The translations under genes were made by a program, and so were the position numbers. Shown one piece after another: positions 44,072 to 53,365 of a DNA stretch of 64,000 nt. Origin of the DNA: Ga0077527 sp964531455 (lineage in GTDB: Bacteria > Pseudomonadota > Gammaproteobacteria > Burkholderiales > SG8-41); assembly GCA_964531455.1 (NCBI GenBank), contig CAZHFZ010000007.1:28984-92983 (forward strand), given 5' to 3'. Every line of letters starts with the position of its first letter. The stretch's first letter is position 1. The notes below the pieces were generated by a model. The model was not told the origin of the DNA. It made no database searches and worked only from the letters and a program-made list of their open reading frames with translations.

Positions 44072-44878
44072 ATGACACCTTTCAAACATCTGCTGATTAT
44101 TATCGCGGCCTTACTGACCTCGACCCTGTTCACCATTCCTGCGGCCGCGCAAAATGCGCCTACCATCGGCATCATTGTCATGCACGGCAAGGGGGGGCGA
44201 CCCGACCGCCATGTCAGCTTGCTGGCCGAGGGGCTGGAGCGCAAAGGCTGGCTGGTGGCCAACCTTGAAATGCCGTGGTCGGGCCGGCGCGAATATGACG
44301 TTGATGTGGCTGCCGCAGAACAACAGGTCACAGCCGCACTGAACGAATTGCGCAGCAAGGGTGCAAAAAAACTGTTTGTCGCCGGCCACAGCCAGGGCGG
44401 CGTGTTCGCGCTGCATTACGCCAGCCGCAACCCGCTCGACGGCGTAATACCCATCGCGCCGGGCGGCAGCGTCGATGCTGCGGTCTACGCCCAGAACGTC
44501 GGTGGCGCCGTGGCACTGGCCCAGCGCATGGTCGCCGAGGGCAAAGGCGCAGAACGCGGAACGTTCAAGGATTACGAGGGCTCAAAAGGAACGAACGATG
44601 TGCACACCACGGCCGCCGTTTACCTGACCTGGTTCGACCCGAACGGTGCGATGAACCAGGGCAAATCCTCACGCGCCATTCCCGCCACGCTGCCGGTTCT
44701 TTATATCGCGCCGCGCAACGACTATCCCGGACTGATCCGCATCAAATCGTCGATGTTTGCCGCACTGCCTTCCAATCCCATGACCCGGATGGCCGACATC
44801 GACAGCGATCACCTGAACGCGCCGCGCAATTCCGTCGACGAAATTGCGCGTTGGGTCGGCGAAGTCGTCGGCAAATAA
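44072..44878 (+). CDS. Exported alpha/beta hydrolase
   Basis: A 268-residue protein with signal peptide (LLIIIAALLTSTLFTIPAAAQ) and an alpha/beta-hydrolase fold. IVMHGKGGRPDRH provides the oxyanion loop and AGHSQGGVFAL (about residue 107) the nucleophilic Ser. A likely acid is in APRNDYPG and the histidine in DSDHLNAP. The IPIAPGGSVDAA region is unlike common esterases, and the substrate is unknown. It starts 54 bases after mfd; cotranscription is possible. Confidence 0.8.
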   Translation: MTPFKHLLIIIAALLTSTLFTIPAAAQNAPTIGIIVMHGKGGRPDRHVSLLAEGLERKGWLVANLEMPWSGRREYDVDVAAAEQQVTAALNELRSKGAKKLFVAGHSQGGVFALHYASRNPLDGVIPIAPGGSVDAAVYAQNVGGAVALAQRMVAEGKGAERGTFKDYEGSKGTNDVHTTAAVYLTWFDPNGAMNQGKSSRAIPATLPVLYIAPRNDYPGLIRIKSSMFAALPSNPMTRMADIDSDHLNAPRNSVDEIARWVGEVVGK

Positions 44879-44889
44879 AGGGGCAGCGG

Positions 44890-45354
44890 ATGCCGATGCG
44901 CAAATGGCGACCGCAGGATCTCAATGCGAGCATCGAGACCTTCCGCCGATCTGTTCACGAAATCGCCGCCGCCGATTACAGCCCGGAAGAACTCCAGGCC
45001 TGGGCGCCGGAAGAAGCCGATTATCCGGAATGGGAACGCCGCATGGACACGAGCCAGGGCTGGACCTTCGAAATCAACGGCAAACTCGGCGGGTTCATCA
45101 CCACCGATTCGCCGGGTCATATCGACCTGCTCTACGTGCACCCCGATTACCAGCGCATGGGCGTGGCGAGCGCATTGCTGGAATTGCTGGTGGCCGACGC
45201 CGGCACGCGCGGCATCACCGATCTGCACACCGAAGCCAGCCGTACGGCAAAGCCGTTTTTTGAACAGGCCGGATTCAGCCTTGTGCGCACGCAGACCGTC
45301 ACCCGCAACGGGGTAACGCTGGAACAGTTCGTGATGGAACGCAAGCCGCACTAA
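44890..45354 (+). CDS. GNAT family N-acetyltransferase
   Basis: A 154-residue acetyltransferase. Motif A appears as LLYVHPDYQRMGVASALLELL (about 80-100) and motif B as ASRTAKPFFEQAGF (about 117-130). The N-terminal RKWRPQDLNA and IAAADYSPEELQAWAPE are typical of a widespread GNAT subgroup with unknown acceptor. It begins 11 bases after the hydrolase stop. A further ATG two codons on (44896) is possible. Confidence 0.87.
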   Translation: MPMRKWRPQDLNASIETFRRSVHEIAAADYSPEELQAWAPEEADYPEWERRMDTSQGWTFEINGKLGGFITTDSPGHIDLLYVHPDYQRMGVASALLELLVADAGTRGITDLHTEASRTAKPFFEQAGFSLVRTQTVTRNGVTLEQFVMERKPH

Positions 45355-45388
45355 TCCGGCAGCAATGAGCGGCTTGCGTATACCGCGA

Positions 45389-47002
45389 TCAGCCGACTGC
45401 GGCGTTGGAGTGAAAAATCAGTCCGGCGTGCTCGCGCAGCGCGTGGAACTTGATCTTCGGCCACTGTTCCTGCGCCACATCGATCTCGATGGCATTGCTC
45501 GCCAGGAAGGCCGGCGCACCGACGGCATCATGCGCAACGCGGTGCGAGTTGGCATCGATGAAACGCTGCAACTCACGATCGTCATCACAGGTCACCCAGC
45601 GCGCAGCCACATAACGCGCCGGCGACAGCCGTGCTTCGCAGCCGTATTCATGTTTCAGGCGGTGCGCGACCACTTCAAACTGCAACTGGCCGACGGCGCC
45701 CAACAACAGCAGACTGCCCGCCACCGGCTTGAACACCTGGATCGCACCCTCTTCGCCCAACTGACCGAGACCGGTGCGCAACTGCTTGCTGCGCAGCGGA
45801 TCAGCAACTTCAACCGTCTGAAACAGTTCCGGCGCAAAAAACGGCAGGCCGGTGAACTGCAGATCTTCACCTTCAGTCAGCGTGTCGCCGAGTTGCAGCA
45901 CACCGTGGTTGGGAATGCCGATGATGTCGCCGGCATAGGCGTCTTCCACCTGCTCGCGGCGCTGTGACAGGAAGGACACCACGGAACTGGGGCGGAAGAA
46001 TTTTTCAGTGCGGCAGTTTTTCAGGCGCATGCTGCGTTCGAAACGGCCGGAGCAGATGCGGATGAAGGCGACGCGGTCACGGTGCCCCGGGTCCATATTG
46101 GCCTGGATCTTGAACACCACGCCGGAGAACTTTGGCTCGGCCGGCTTAACTTCGCGCTGCAAGGCCTTGTGCGACCGTGGCGGCGACGCAAAATCAATCA
46201 CCGCATCCAGCACTTCCTGCACGCCGAAATTGTTGATCGCCGACCCGAAAAACAGCGGTGTCTGTTTGCCGGCGAGAAAGGTCTCGCGGTCGTATTCGGG
46301 CGACACACCCTGCACCAGGTCGATTTCCTGGCGGGCGTGCGTAAAGATATCGCCGAAGCGCTCAATGATCTCCGGGTTGTCGATGCCGGAAATGATTTCG
46401 TCTTCGGCACCGATGCGATCTTCACCGGCAGTGAACACGCGCATGCGGTCGGCACGCAGGTCGAACACCCCCTTGAATTGTTTGCCCATGCCTACCGGCC
46501 AGGTGCACGGCACGACCGGCATGCCCAGCGTGCGTTCGATCTCATCGACGAGGTCGGTCGGCTCGCGCACTTCGCGGTCCATCTTGTTGATGAAAGTGAT
46601 CACCGGTGTGTTCTGCGCGCGGCAGACCTGCAGCAGGCGCAGGGTCTGCGGCTCGATACCGTTGGCAGCATCGATCACCATCAGCGCAGCATCGACAGCC
46701 GTCAGCACGCGATAGGTGTCTTCAGAAAAGTCGCGGTGGCCCGGCGTATCGAGCAGGTTGATCACACAGTCGCGGTATTCCATCTGCATCACCGAGCTGG
46801 CGACCGAGATGCCGCGCTGCTTTTCGATTTCCATCCAGTCCGAAGTCGCGTAGCGCGAGGCCTTGCGCGACTTCACGCTGCCGGCGATATGGATCGCGCC
46901 TGCAAACAGCAACAGCTTTTCGGTGAGCGTGGTTTTACCCGCATCGGGGTGCGAAATGATGGCGAAAGTGCGGCGCCGGGAAACTTCCTTGTCGATACTC
47001 AT
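45389..47002 (-). CDS. prfC: Peptide chain release factor 3 (RF3)
   Basis: A 537-residue translational GTPase that recycles RF1/RF2 from the ribosome after termination. G1 is SHPDAGKTTLTEKL, G3 is DTPGHRDFSEDTYR and G4 is NKMD; the RGISVASSVMQMEYRD switch I segment is RF3-specific. The length is normal. It is a single gene converging on the GNAT gene, with an AT-rich inverted repeat about 70 bases upstream. Confidence 0.96.
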   Translation of the reverse strand: MSIDKEVSRRRTFAIISHPDAGKTTLTEKLLLFAGAIHIAGSVKSRKASRYATSDWMEIEKQRGISVASSVMQMEYRDCVINLLDTPGHRDFSEDTYRVLTAVDAALMVIDAANGIEPQTLRLLQVCRAQNTPVITFINKMDREVREPTDLVDEIERTLGMPVVPCTWPVGMGKQFKGVFDLRADRMRVFTAGEDRIGAEDEIISGIDNPEIIERFGDIFTHARQEIDLVQGVSPEYDRETFLAGKQTPLFFGSAINNFGVQEVLDAVIDFASPPRSHKALQREVKPAEPKFSGVVFKIQANMDPGHRDRVAFIRICSGRFERSMRLKNCRTEKFFRPSSVVSFLSQRREQVEDAYAGDIIGIPNHGVLQLGDTLTEGEDLQFTGLPFFAPELFQTVEVADPLRSKQLRTGLGQLGEEGAIQVFKPVAGSLLLLGAVGQLQFEVVAHRLKHEYGCEARLSPARYVAARWVTCDDDRELQRFIDANSHRVAHDAVGAPAFLASNAIEIDVAQEQWPKIKFHALREHAGLIFHSNAAVG

Positions 47003-47071
47003 GTCTGGCCTGGTCAGGCGTTCGCGCGGGATGCGGCGAACGCGGTGCGGCGCGCATTATAAGCGATAAAT

Positions 47072-47095
47072 TAACTCAATAAAATCATTGAGTTA
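47072..47095. repeat. 9-bp AT-rich inverted repeat upstream of prfC
   Basis: TAACTCAAT (47072-47080) and ATTGAGTTA (47087-47095) with a 6-base loop, located in the 131-base space between the leftward SDR gene and the prfC start. It may end SDR-side read-through or act as an operator; there is no U-tract following the stem. Confidence 0.55.
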
Positions 47096-47133
47096 TACCA
47101 TCACATCCGCGACAAATACACTTTCTTCCGCAC

Positions 47134-47913
47134 TTAGTAGGTGCCGGGGTAAGTCCCGCCATCAATCAGGAAGTTCTGCCCGGTGATGAATGCGGCTTGC
47201 ATGCTGCAAACATAGGCACAGAGTTCACCGAATTCGTTGGGGTCTCCAAAGCGACCGGCAGGAATCACCTGGCTGCGTTTGTCGAGATACTGCTCGAGCG
47301 TGATGCCCGCCTCCTTTGCATTCACGGTCAGCCGGGTCTTCAGCCGGTCGGTCATGAACTGGCCGGGCAGGATGTTGTTGATGGTGACATTGTGGCGGAT
47401 GGTCTTGCGCGCGAGGCCGGCAACAAAACCAGTGAGCCCCGAACGTGCGGCATTGGACAGGCCCAGTTCCTCAATCGGCGCCTTTACCGAGTTGGAGGTG
47501 ATGTTGACGATGCGCCCGAACTTTCGCGAAATCATGCCGTCAACCGTGGCTTTGATCAACTCGATCGGCGTCAGCATGTTGGCGTCCACTGCCTTGATCC
47601 AGTCCTCACGGCTCCAGTTACGGAAATCGCCCGATGGCGGACCGCCGGCGTTGTTGACCAGGATGTCAGGCTGAGGACAGGCGGCGAGCGCGGCGGCACG
47701 CCCTGCTTCTGTGGTGATGTCAGCAACGATGGCCGTGACCTTCACACCGGAAGCCTTACGGATGTCCTCGGCGGTTTTCTCCAGCGCTTCCTGCCCGCGC
47801 GCGAGGATGGTCACGTCAACGCCTTCGCGCGCCAGCGACATTGCACAGGCGCGCCCCAGTCCTTTGCTCGCGGCACAGACGAGCGCTTTCCTGCCTTTGA
47901 TGCCCAGTTCCAT
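47134..47913 (-). CDS. SDR-family oxidoreductase lacking the catalytic Tyr-Lys pair
   Basis: A 259-residue short-chain dehydrogenase/reductase-like protein. Cofactor-binding ASKGLGRA near residue 14 and NNAG near 92 are present, as is the catalytic-type Ser in VNITSNSV. The YxxxK motif expected about 12 residues later is absent: the region reads ELGLSNAARSGLTGF. The C-terminal DRLKTRL and FITGQNFLIDGG are normal. Either it uses a different mechanism or is not an oxidoreductase. ATG at 47913 matches the family start. A Bug receptor is divergent from it. Confidence 0.85.
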   Translation of the reverse strand: MELGIKGRKALVCAASKGLGRACAMSLAREGVDVTILARGQEALEKTAEDIRKASGVKVTAIVADITTEAGRAAALAACPQPDILVNNAGGPPSGDFRNWSREDWIKAVDANMLTPIELIKATVDGMISRKFGRIVNITSNSVKAPIEELGLSNAARSGLTGFVAGLARKTIRHNVTINNILPGQFMTDRLKTRLTVNAKEAGITLEQYLDKRSQVIPAGRFGDPNEFGELCAYVCSMQAAFITGQNFLIDGGTYPGTY

Positions 47914-48039
47914 ATTCTGATAACTCCGAAATGAAAAATTGCGTTGAATCAAACACCATCAGTGAATGCTGATGCTAGCATGGCCGTCATACCATGAAGC
48001 CGGTCATGATGAGCCGGCACCAACCCGGAGGAGACATCC

Positions 48040-49020
48040 ATGCAGAATCGACAATCACGCCCGCGCTTGCTGGCAGTAACGGCTGCAGTACTCGCGGCTC
48101 TCACCTGCACAGCGCAGGCACAAACCTACCCGACCAAAACAGTGCGCATGATTGTGCCCTTCGCGCCCGGCGGCAACACTGACATCATCGCGCGCAGCGT
48201 CGCTCCGGGCATGGCAAAAGCGCTGGGGCAGCAGATCATCATCGACAACCGTGGCGGCGCCGGCAGCATGCTCGGCACCGACATGGCTGCGAAAGCACCG
48301 CCCGACGGCTATACGCTGCTGATGGTATCTGCGGCACACGTGATCAATCCGGCGATGGTCAAAAAACTACCCTTCGATCCGGTGAAGAGTTTTGCCGCCA
48401 TCTCCAAGGTCGCCGATGTGCCGAGTGCGATCGTGGTGCATCCCTCGTTGCCGGCAAAAAACGCGAAACAACTGATTGCGCTGGCCAAATCAAAACCGGG
48501 ACAGCTCAACTACGCCAGCGCCGGCCGCGGCAGCATCGGCCACCTCTCGGCCGAACTGCTGGGCTCGGTGGCGCAGATCAAAATGACCCATGTGCCGTAC
48601 AAGGGTGCAGGCCCGGCACTGTCCGACACCATGGCCGGACATGTTGAACTGCTGATCAGCAGCATGCCGGCAGTGATCGGTCAGTCCCGTGCCGGCAAGC
48701 TGCGCATGATTGCGCAGGGCGGCGACAAACGTTCGTCCGCGGCCCCTGACGTGCCGACAATGATCGAATCCGGCGTGCCGGGCTTCGTGGTCACTGCCGG
48801 CTTCGGATTGTTCGCGCCCGCCGGCACCCCCCGCCCGATCATCGACAGGGTACTGGCCTCGTTGAAATCAACCCTGACCGACCCGACTGTGCGCGAACGG
48901 CTGTCGGGCGAAGGCGCCGACCCGGTGGGTAGTTCGCCAGAGGAATATGACAAGTTCACCCGCGAGGAAATCGAAAAATGGATCAAGGTGGCGCGGGCAG
49001 CCGGCATCCAGCCCGAATGA
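48040..49020 (+). CDS. Bug-type periplasmic solute-binding protein (TTT family)
   Basis: A 326-residue receptor with signal peptide (AVTAAVLAALTCTAQAQ) and the motif YPTKTVRMIVPFAPGGNTDIIAR. MTHVPYKGAGPALSD and the C-terminal EIEKWIKVARAAGIQ are typical. A GAGGAG ribosome-binding site precedes the ATG. The divergent SDR and the AhpD-like gene 37 bases downstream may belong to the same catabolic function; the ligand is unknown. Confidence 0.94.
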   Translation: MQNRQSRPRLLAVTAAVLAALTCTAQAQTYPTKTVRMIVPFAPGGNTDIIARSVAPGMAKALGQQIIIDNRGGAGSMLGTDMAAKAPPDGYTLLMVSAAHVINPAMVKKLPFDPVKSFAAISKVADVPSAIVVHPSLPAKNAKQLIALAKSKPGQLNYASAGRGSIGHLSAELLGSVAQIKMTHVPYKGAGPALSDTMAGHVELLISSMPAVIGQSRAGKLRMIAQGGDKRSSAAPDVPTMIESGVPGFVVTAGFGLFAPAGTPRPIIDRVLASLKSTLTDPTVRERLSGEGADPVGSSPEEYDKFTREEIEKWIKVARAAGIQPE

Positions 49021-49057
49021 GCAGCAGCACGACAACTGACAACCGCGGAGAACAGCA

Positions 49058-49645
49058 ATGAAGAAGTCCGTCAAAAAACCCACAGCCCCGAAAGCCGGCA
49101 AGGCCGGACGTTTTTCCTGGCTGCGCCTTGCCGCACCGGCGAAACCCGAACCCGCGGTGCGTGAACTGCAACAGCAGAGCCAGGAACGCCTCGGTTATGT
49201 ACGCAACTTCCTTAAACTGCCCTTCGGCCCCGGCCGGCTGGCGCTGTACCAGGGTTACCTCGACAAGCTGATGCGCGCACCCGACGGTGAACTGCCGCCG
49301 GTGGAACGCGAATTGATGGCATTGATCACCAGCGTCGAGAACCGCTGCGAGGTCTGCATCCTCTCGCACGGCGGTGCCCTGAAAAAATACGGCATGGACC
49401 CGCAACTGGTCGATACGCTGTGTCTGGCATGGCGCCGCGCCGAACTGACGCCGCGCCAGCACGCACTGGCCGAATTCGCCTCGAAGCTGACCCTTCGCGT
49501 AGCAGACGTCGATGCCACGCTGATCGGCGGACTGCGTGCAGCCGGCCTCAGTGAAAAGGAAATCCTTGAAGCCGTGCAGGTCGTGGCGATTTACAACTCG
49601 AACAACCGCATCAACAACGCGCTGGGCATGCAGCCCAACCGCTGA
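49058..49645 (+). CDS. AhpD-like (carboxymuconolactone decarboxylase family) protein
   Basis: A 195-residue protein of the AhpD/CMD family. The redox CxxC and proton-relay histidine are in ENRCEVCILSHGGALKKYG (about residues 92-110), which indicates peroxidase-type thiol chemistry rather than lactone decarboxylation. A lysine/alanine/proline-rich N-terminal tail (KKSVKKPTAPKAGKAGR) is unusual for the family. It lies immediately downstream of a Bug receptor and may share its transcript. Confidence 0.85.
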   Translation: MKKSVKKPTAPKAGKAGRFSWLRLAAPAKPEPAVRELQQQSQERLGYVRNFLKLPFGPGRLALYQGYLDKLMRAPDGELPPVERELMALITSVENRCEVCILSHGGALKKYGMDPQLVDTLCLAWRRAELTPRQHALAEFASKLTLRVADVDATLIGGLRAAGLSEKEILEAVQVVAIYNSNNRINNALGMQPNR

Positions 49646-49721
49646 GTGCATGGTGACGGTCACGGGGTGGTGCACCACCCAACCGGGCCATGCGAATCTC
49701 CTCCAGCTACCGACTCCCTTA

Positions 49722-51074
49722 TCAACCTGCCGGTTTGACCGGAACCTGTAACAGCTTGTCCCGCAGTTCCTGCAAGCGGAAAGGCTTGCTGAGGAAATCG
49801 TCCATGCCGGCTGCAAGGCAAATCTCGCGGTCACGGGAATAAGCGTTCGCCGTCAGGGCAATGATGCGCGGCTGCACCGGCAAAGCGAGATTTCTGATTT
49901 CTCGGGTAGCTGCGATACCGTCGAGAACAGGCATCTGCACATCCATCAGAACGACGTCGTAGCCATTAGACCTCACCAGGTCGACAGCCTGCCGGCCATT
50001 CTCAGCAACCGCAACCCGCTGACCCAGTTTGTCCAGGAGCGCCAGTGCAAGGGTGCGATTGACAGGATGATCCTCGACCAGCAGCACTTGCATCTCCGGC
50101 AATCCTGCAGGCAGAGACTCCTGTTGTTTCGGTGCCGGCTTGATATCCTGACCGCCGCGCTCAAACACCAGACTGAAACGGAACGTGGATCCATGGCCCA
50201 CTACACTTTCGACACTGATGTCGCCACCCATCGCTTCGCAAAGCCGCGCACAGATGGCCAGCCCCAGTCCGGTGCCCCCATAGTGCCTTGTCGTTGAGGC
50301 ATCAACCTGCGAGAAAGCCTTGAACAGCCGGTCACGCCGCTCCTTGGGAATGCCGATGCCACTGTCGACGACCGCGCAGTTCAAGCGCAATCGCCCGTCG
50401 GATTGCTTCGAAAACCGGACATCAACGCGAATGCCGCCATGGTCAGTGAACTTGATGGCGTTACCGATCAGGTTCGCAAAAATCTGCCGCATCCTTGCCG
50501 AATCGCCGCGCAGCACAGCAGGTGTGTCATCCGGCAGCAGCATCGCGAAGCGGATTCCCTTGCGAGAGATCGCCGGGCCGAAGAGGCGGGCAACCATGTT
50601 GAGTTCCTCGCGCATATCGAAATCGTGAATATCCAGATCGAGACGCCCGGCCTCGATCTTTGAAAAATCAAGAATATCGTTGATCAATCCGAGCAAATCC
50701 TCGGCACTCTTGCGGATCAGTGCGAGGTGTCCGCGCTGCGCGCCGTCGAGTTCGGATAACTCAAGCAGTTGTGCCATGCCCATGATGCCATTCATGGGCG
50801 TGCGTATTTCGTGGCTGACTACCGCCAGAAACTCGCTTTTTGCATCGGTCGCAGACCGGGCCTGCTCGAGAGCGCGCTGCAACTCCGAAGTCCTGGCAGC
50901 GACCTCCCGCTCGAGCGAATCCGCAAGCTGCCTTAGCGCAGTGTTTGAGCGGTATAACTCGACGGCCTTTTCCTCAAGGAGCCGCTCCGCCTCCTTGCGC
51001 GCCGCGCGCTCACGCTCCAGCCTCCGGGTCAGGCGCTGAAGGAGGTCTGGCGGCTGTTGCTGCTCCCGGGTCAT
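49722..51074 (-). CDS. Soluble hybrid histidine kinase, probable H-NOX partner (HnoK-like)
   Basis: A 450-residue kinase without membrane segments. A coiled coil (about 10-80) leads into HisKA with His88 (VVSHEIRTPMNG), an ATPase domain (N box LIGNAIKFTDHG, G box GTGLGLAICARL) and a C-terminal receiver with Asp378 (VLMDVQMPVLDG). With no sensor domain of its own, it must take input from a partner. The H-NOX gene ends 9 bases upstream of its start, as in known H-NOX/HnoK pairs. Confidence 0.87.
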   Translation of the reverse strand: MTREQQQPPDLLQRLTRRLERERAARKEAERLLEEKAVELYRSNTALRQLADSLEREVAARTSELQRALEQARSATDAKSEFLAVVSHEIRTPMNGIMGMAQLLELSELDGAQRGHLALIRKSAEDLLGLINDILDFSKIEAGRLDLDIHDFDMREELNMVARLFGPAISRKGIRFAMLLPDDTPAVLRGDSARMRQIFANLIGNAIKFTDHGGIRVDVRFSKQSDGRLRLNCAVVDSGIGIPKERRDRLFKAFSQVDASTTRHYGGTGLGLAICARLCEAMGGDISVESVVGHGSTFRFSLVFERGGQDIKPAPKQQESLPAGLPEMQVLLVEDHPVNRTLALALLDKLGQRVAVAENGRQAVDLVRSNGYDVVLMDVQMPVLDGIAATREIRNLALPVQPRIIALTANAYSRDREICLAAGMDDFLSKPFRLQELRDKLLQVPVKPAG

Positions 51075-51083
51075 CGCGTTGAT

Positions 51084-51626
51084 TCAAGGACGCTCTAGCA
51101 GGAAGCGCTCGCGTCGTTGTTGCCCCTCGCCTATCGTTTCCCTGCGCAGCCCGGCCGGACGGCCAAAGTGCGCAATACAACCCACGATCAGCCCCTCGGC
51201 AAGATCCTCGAAGTGGCGGCCGGATGAGTAAATGATCGCCAGCCGCCGGTCGTCGTGATGCTCAACTTCGAAACGCGGCAGTTCTGCATCAGGATACAAC
51301 TTGCGCACCTCGGCATGGATGACGTCCTCGATACCGGCCAGGAATGTGAATGCGTCGTCATGCCCTTTGAAGAAAGCCGGATAACCCTTTACGAATCGTC
51401 CGAAAAGATACTCGCCAAAAGTACGCAATAAATCGGGCACCGCCGCTCCGGATCGGGCAGAAAGGGCCGAGACCAGTTCAACCATCTCTCCGTGCGGATA
51501 AGTACCGACAGCCGTATAGACGCCGCCGGAAGGGAGTTTTGCGTCCTCAACGATGTCGTCGAGCATTTCCGAAGAAAATCGCTGCTCGACCATGTCCATG
51601 AATTCGGTGAATACCACTCCTTTCAT
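51084..51626 (-). CDS. H-NOX haem nitric oxide sensor
   Basis: A 180-residue H-NOX (HNOB) domain protein starting MKGVVFTEFMDMVE. Haem-ligand His104 lies in DVIHAEVRKLYP, and the propionate-binding YxSxR motif is Tyr133-Ser135-Arg137. The position matching the distal Tyr140 of the Thermoanaerobacter O2-binding H-NOX is Leu142, which predicts NO binding with exclusion of O2. It is in an operon with the hybrid kinase. The HD phosphohydrolase upstream may be part of the same circuit. Confidence 0.93.
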   Translation of the reverse strand: MKGVVFTEFMDMVEQRFSSEMLDDIVEDAKLPSGGVYTAVGTYPHGEMVELVSALSARSGAAVPDLLRTFGEYLFGRFVKGYPAFFKGHDDAFTFLAGIEDVIHAEVRKLYPDAELPRFEVEHHDDRRLAIIYSSGRHFEDLAEGLIVGCIAHFGRPAGLRRETIGEGQQRRERFLLERP

Positions 51627-51843
51627 TGCATCGTCCTCAAGTAGTTTATGCCGTTAGGGAATCAATCTGTCCGCGCGCCATGCCGGAAGCACGCGCCGGC
51701 ACACCGGGAACTGAATCCAAAAACCTGCACGGATTATGTCCTGAAGTGTGCCGGTCAGCATTCTGAACAGGCTGACTTTGATACGCCAATTCCGGATTCT
51801 GCACACGCGTTCCGGCAATGCATGCGGAAGGCGAACCTGGCGG

Positions 51844-52899
51844 CTAGCGAATAACCAGATTTTCTGGCACTGATCGCACGCCGGGCAATAGCGTGCTGGG
51901 TGGCGTGCGGCGCAGGCCTCGACGGCCGGGAATACGCGTTGCAGCCATTGCGTGCTCCTTGTTTTTTTCCATCTCCTTCATGTACGGGTTCTTGCCCTTG
52001 AAAAAGGTCTCGGCATACTTGTATGCCTGATGGAGTTTTTCATCCAGTCTCTTGATCGCGTTCGAATAGAAGGCCGGCGTCTTGCGCAACAGATCCTTGC
52101 CCGACTTGTAGATCACGACAACTTTTCCGTCAGGCATTTTGCGGCGTGCCAGTCCGCCGATCAGGAACTCCGGATACAGGCGGTCGTGACACTTTTCCAG
52201 ATAACAGCGATCCGACATCTGACCGATGATATCGGCCGATCCGAGTATCTCGCCGACGCGGCGCAGGACCTTGTTCTTCATGCGGATCTTTGTGGCATCA
52301 CGCTCGTAACCCGTGAAATGCACCATGGTCGCAGCATCATCGGCATATTTTTTCAGCCCGATGCGTGGCAGAAAGGAACGCAGAAAGCGTGAGCCCCGCG
52401 CAACATGCGTCAGCGTGTATTCAGCACCGAATTTGTGCCGGTGATCGCTGCGCCGGCGCAGATAACCAACATCATGAAAGAGTGCGGTGATGACACCGAC
52501 AATGAAATACTCCGGGGTCAAAGGACCGTTCTTTTGCGCGCTGCGCTGATATCCATCCAGCAGCCGCACCATTGCCAGAGTCACATCCAGAACGTGTTGA
52601 ATGTCATGATAATCGGTATCGCAAGGATGGTAGTCCGGGTGTTCACCCTGATACATCCGCGAAAACTCGGCGAAGGCCAGCCGCATTGGTTTGACATCGC
52701 CACGAACAAAAAGCCCGCGGAAAATACGTACCGCTTCCGCACAGACCTCGTCAGGGTCCGTTGTACGTATCTTGTTTGTGATGTCGAAATCGCTGCGCCG
52801 CACGTCTTGCCGTTTCGGTAAATGGTGGCCCTGAACAGTTATCGGCATCGTCCGGGGAAAATCAATCCCCGGAGGAGCTGCATTCGCTGCTTTTTTCAT
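51844..52899 (-). CDS. HD/PDEase-domain phosphohydrolase
   Basis: A 351-residue protein with an HD-type metal phosphohydrolase domain (about 85-260). His98 and His102 (DYHDIQHVLDV) and His142-Asp143 (ALFHDVGYLRRR) provide metal ligands, and the layout recalls class I cyclic-nucleotide phosphodiesterases rather than HD-GYP. The N-terminal 80 residues and the basic C-terminal tail are unassigned. It lies 217 bases upstream of the H-NOX gene on the same strand, so a role in that signalling is possible. Confidence 0.78.
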   Translation of the reverse strand: MKKAANAAPPGIDFPRTMPITVQGHHLPKRQDVRRSDFDITNKIRTTDPDEVCAEAVRIFRGLFVRGDVKPMRLAFAEFSRMYQGEHPDYHPCDTDYHDIQHVLDVTLAMVRLLDGYQRSAQKNGPLTPEYFIVGVITALFHDVGYLRRRSDHRHKFGAEYTLTHVARGSRFLRSFLPRIGLKKYADDAATMVHFTGYERDATKIRMKNKVLRRVGEILGSADIIGQMSDRCYLEKCHDRLYPEFLIGGLARRKMPDGKVVVIYKSGKDLLRKTPAFYSNAIKRLDEKLHQAYKYAETFFKGKNPYMKEMEKNKEHAMAATRIPGRRGLRRTPPSTLLPGVRSVPENLVIR

Positions 52900-53128
52900 C
52901 GGGCAATGGTCATTTGGAGTTCAGATTATAAGGACTCAGGCAAGGGTGGCATAAGGAAAATAGCCACATTTACATGGTTTAATTAAATCGAACAGGAAAA
53001 AACCTCACTTAACCGGGATAAGACTACCAAGTCAATACAGGATGAACCGGCTATCACCTGCCTTCAGAATGTTCCTGAATCACCCATTGGAGCATTCGCC
53101 TCCCCCTGCAAACTGCAAAAACTTGTTG

Positions 53129-53365
53129 TTATAACGATTTATGTGTGCCGTCACAAAATGGCGGATTCTGTGTCCGCTTGCAAGCGCAAAGCCACTTCTT
53201 TCCGGCTTCGGCCACCGAAAATTTCAGGGGCACAAACGCCGAGCCTTTGTGTGAGCCATCACAGAAAGGCTGCTTTTTCGATTGCCCGCAGGCGCACCAC
53301 CAGTAATCACCGGGTTCAAGTTCAAGAGCATAGGGGGCTTTTTGCGGGCAGGCGGGGGCTGTCAT
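53129..53365 (-). CDS. Double CDGSH iron-sulfur protein
   Basis: A 78-residue protein holding two CDGSH zinc-finger-like motifs: CACGQSKKQPFCDGSH (about 24-39) and CACKRTQNPPFCDGTH (about 60-75). Each should coordinate a labile [2Fe-2S] cluster through three Cys and one His. Small tandem CDGSH proteins are widespread; their roles are mostly redox or iron-related and unproven. It is a lone gene divergent from the adjacent hydrolase. Confidence 0.92.
   Translation of the reverse strand: MTAPACPQKAPYALELEPGDYWWCACGQSKKQPFCDGSHKGSAFVPLKFSVAEAGKKWLCACKRTQNPPFCDGTHKSL

Noticed and set aside
46082..47062. 326-codon plus-strand frame opposite prfC
   Set aside because: prfC is unmistakable on the other strand, and the shadow has no family features.
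51648..51854. Plus-strand 68-codon frame between the H-NOX and HD genes
   Set aside because: No ribosome-binding site, no domain, and it overlaps the end of the HD gene on the opposite strand.
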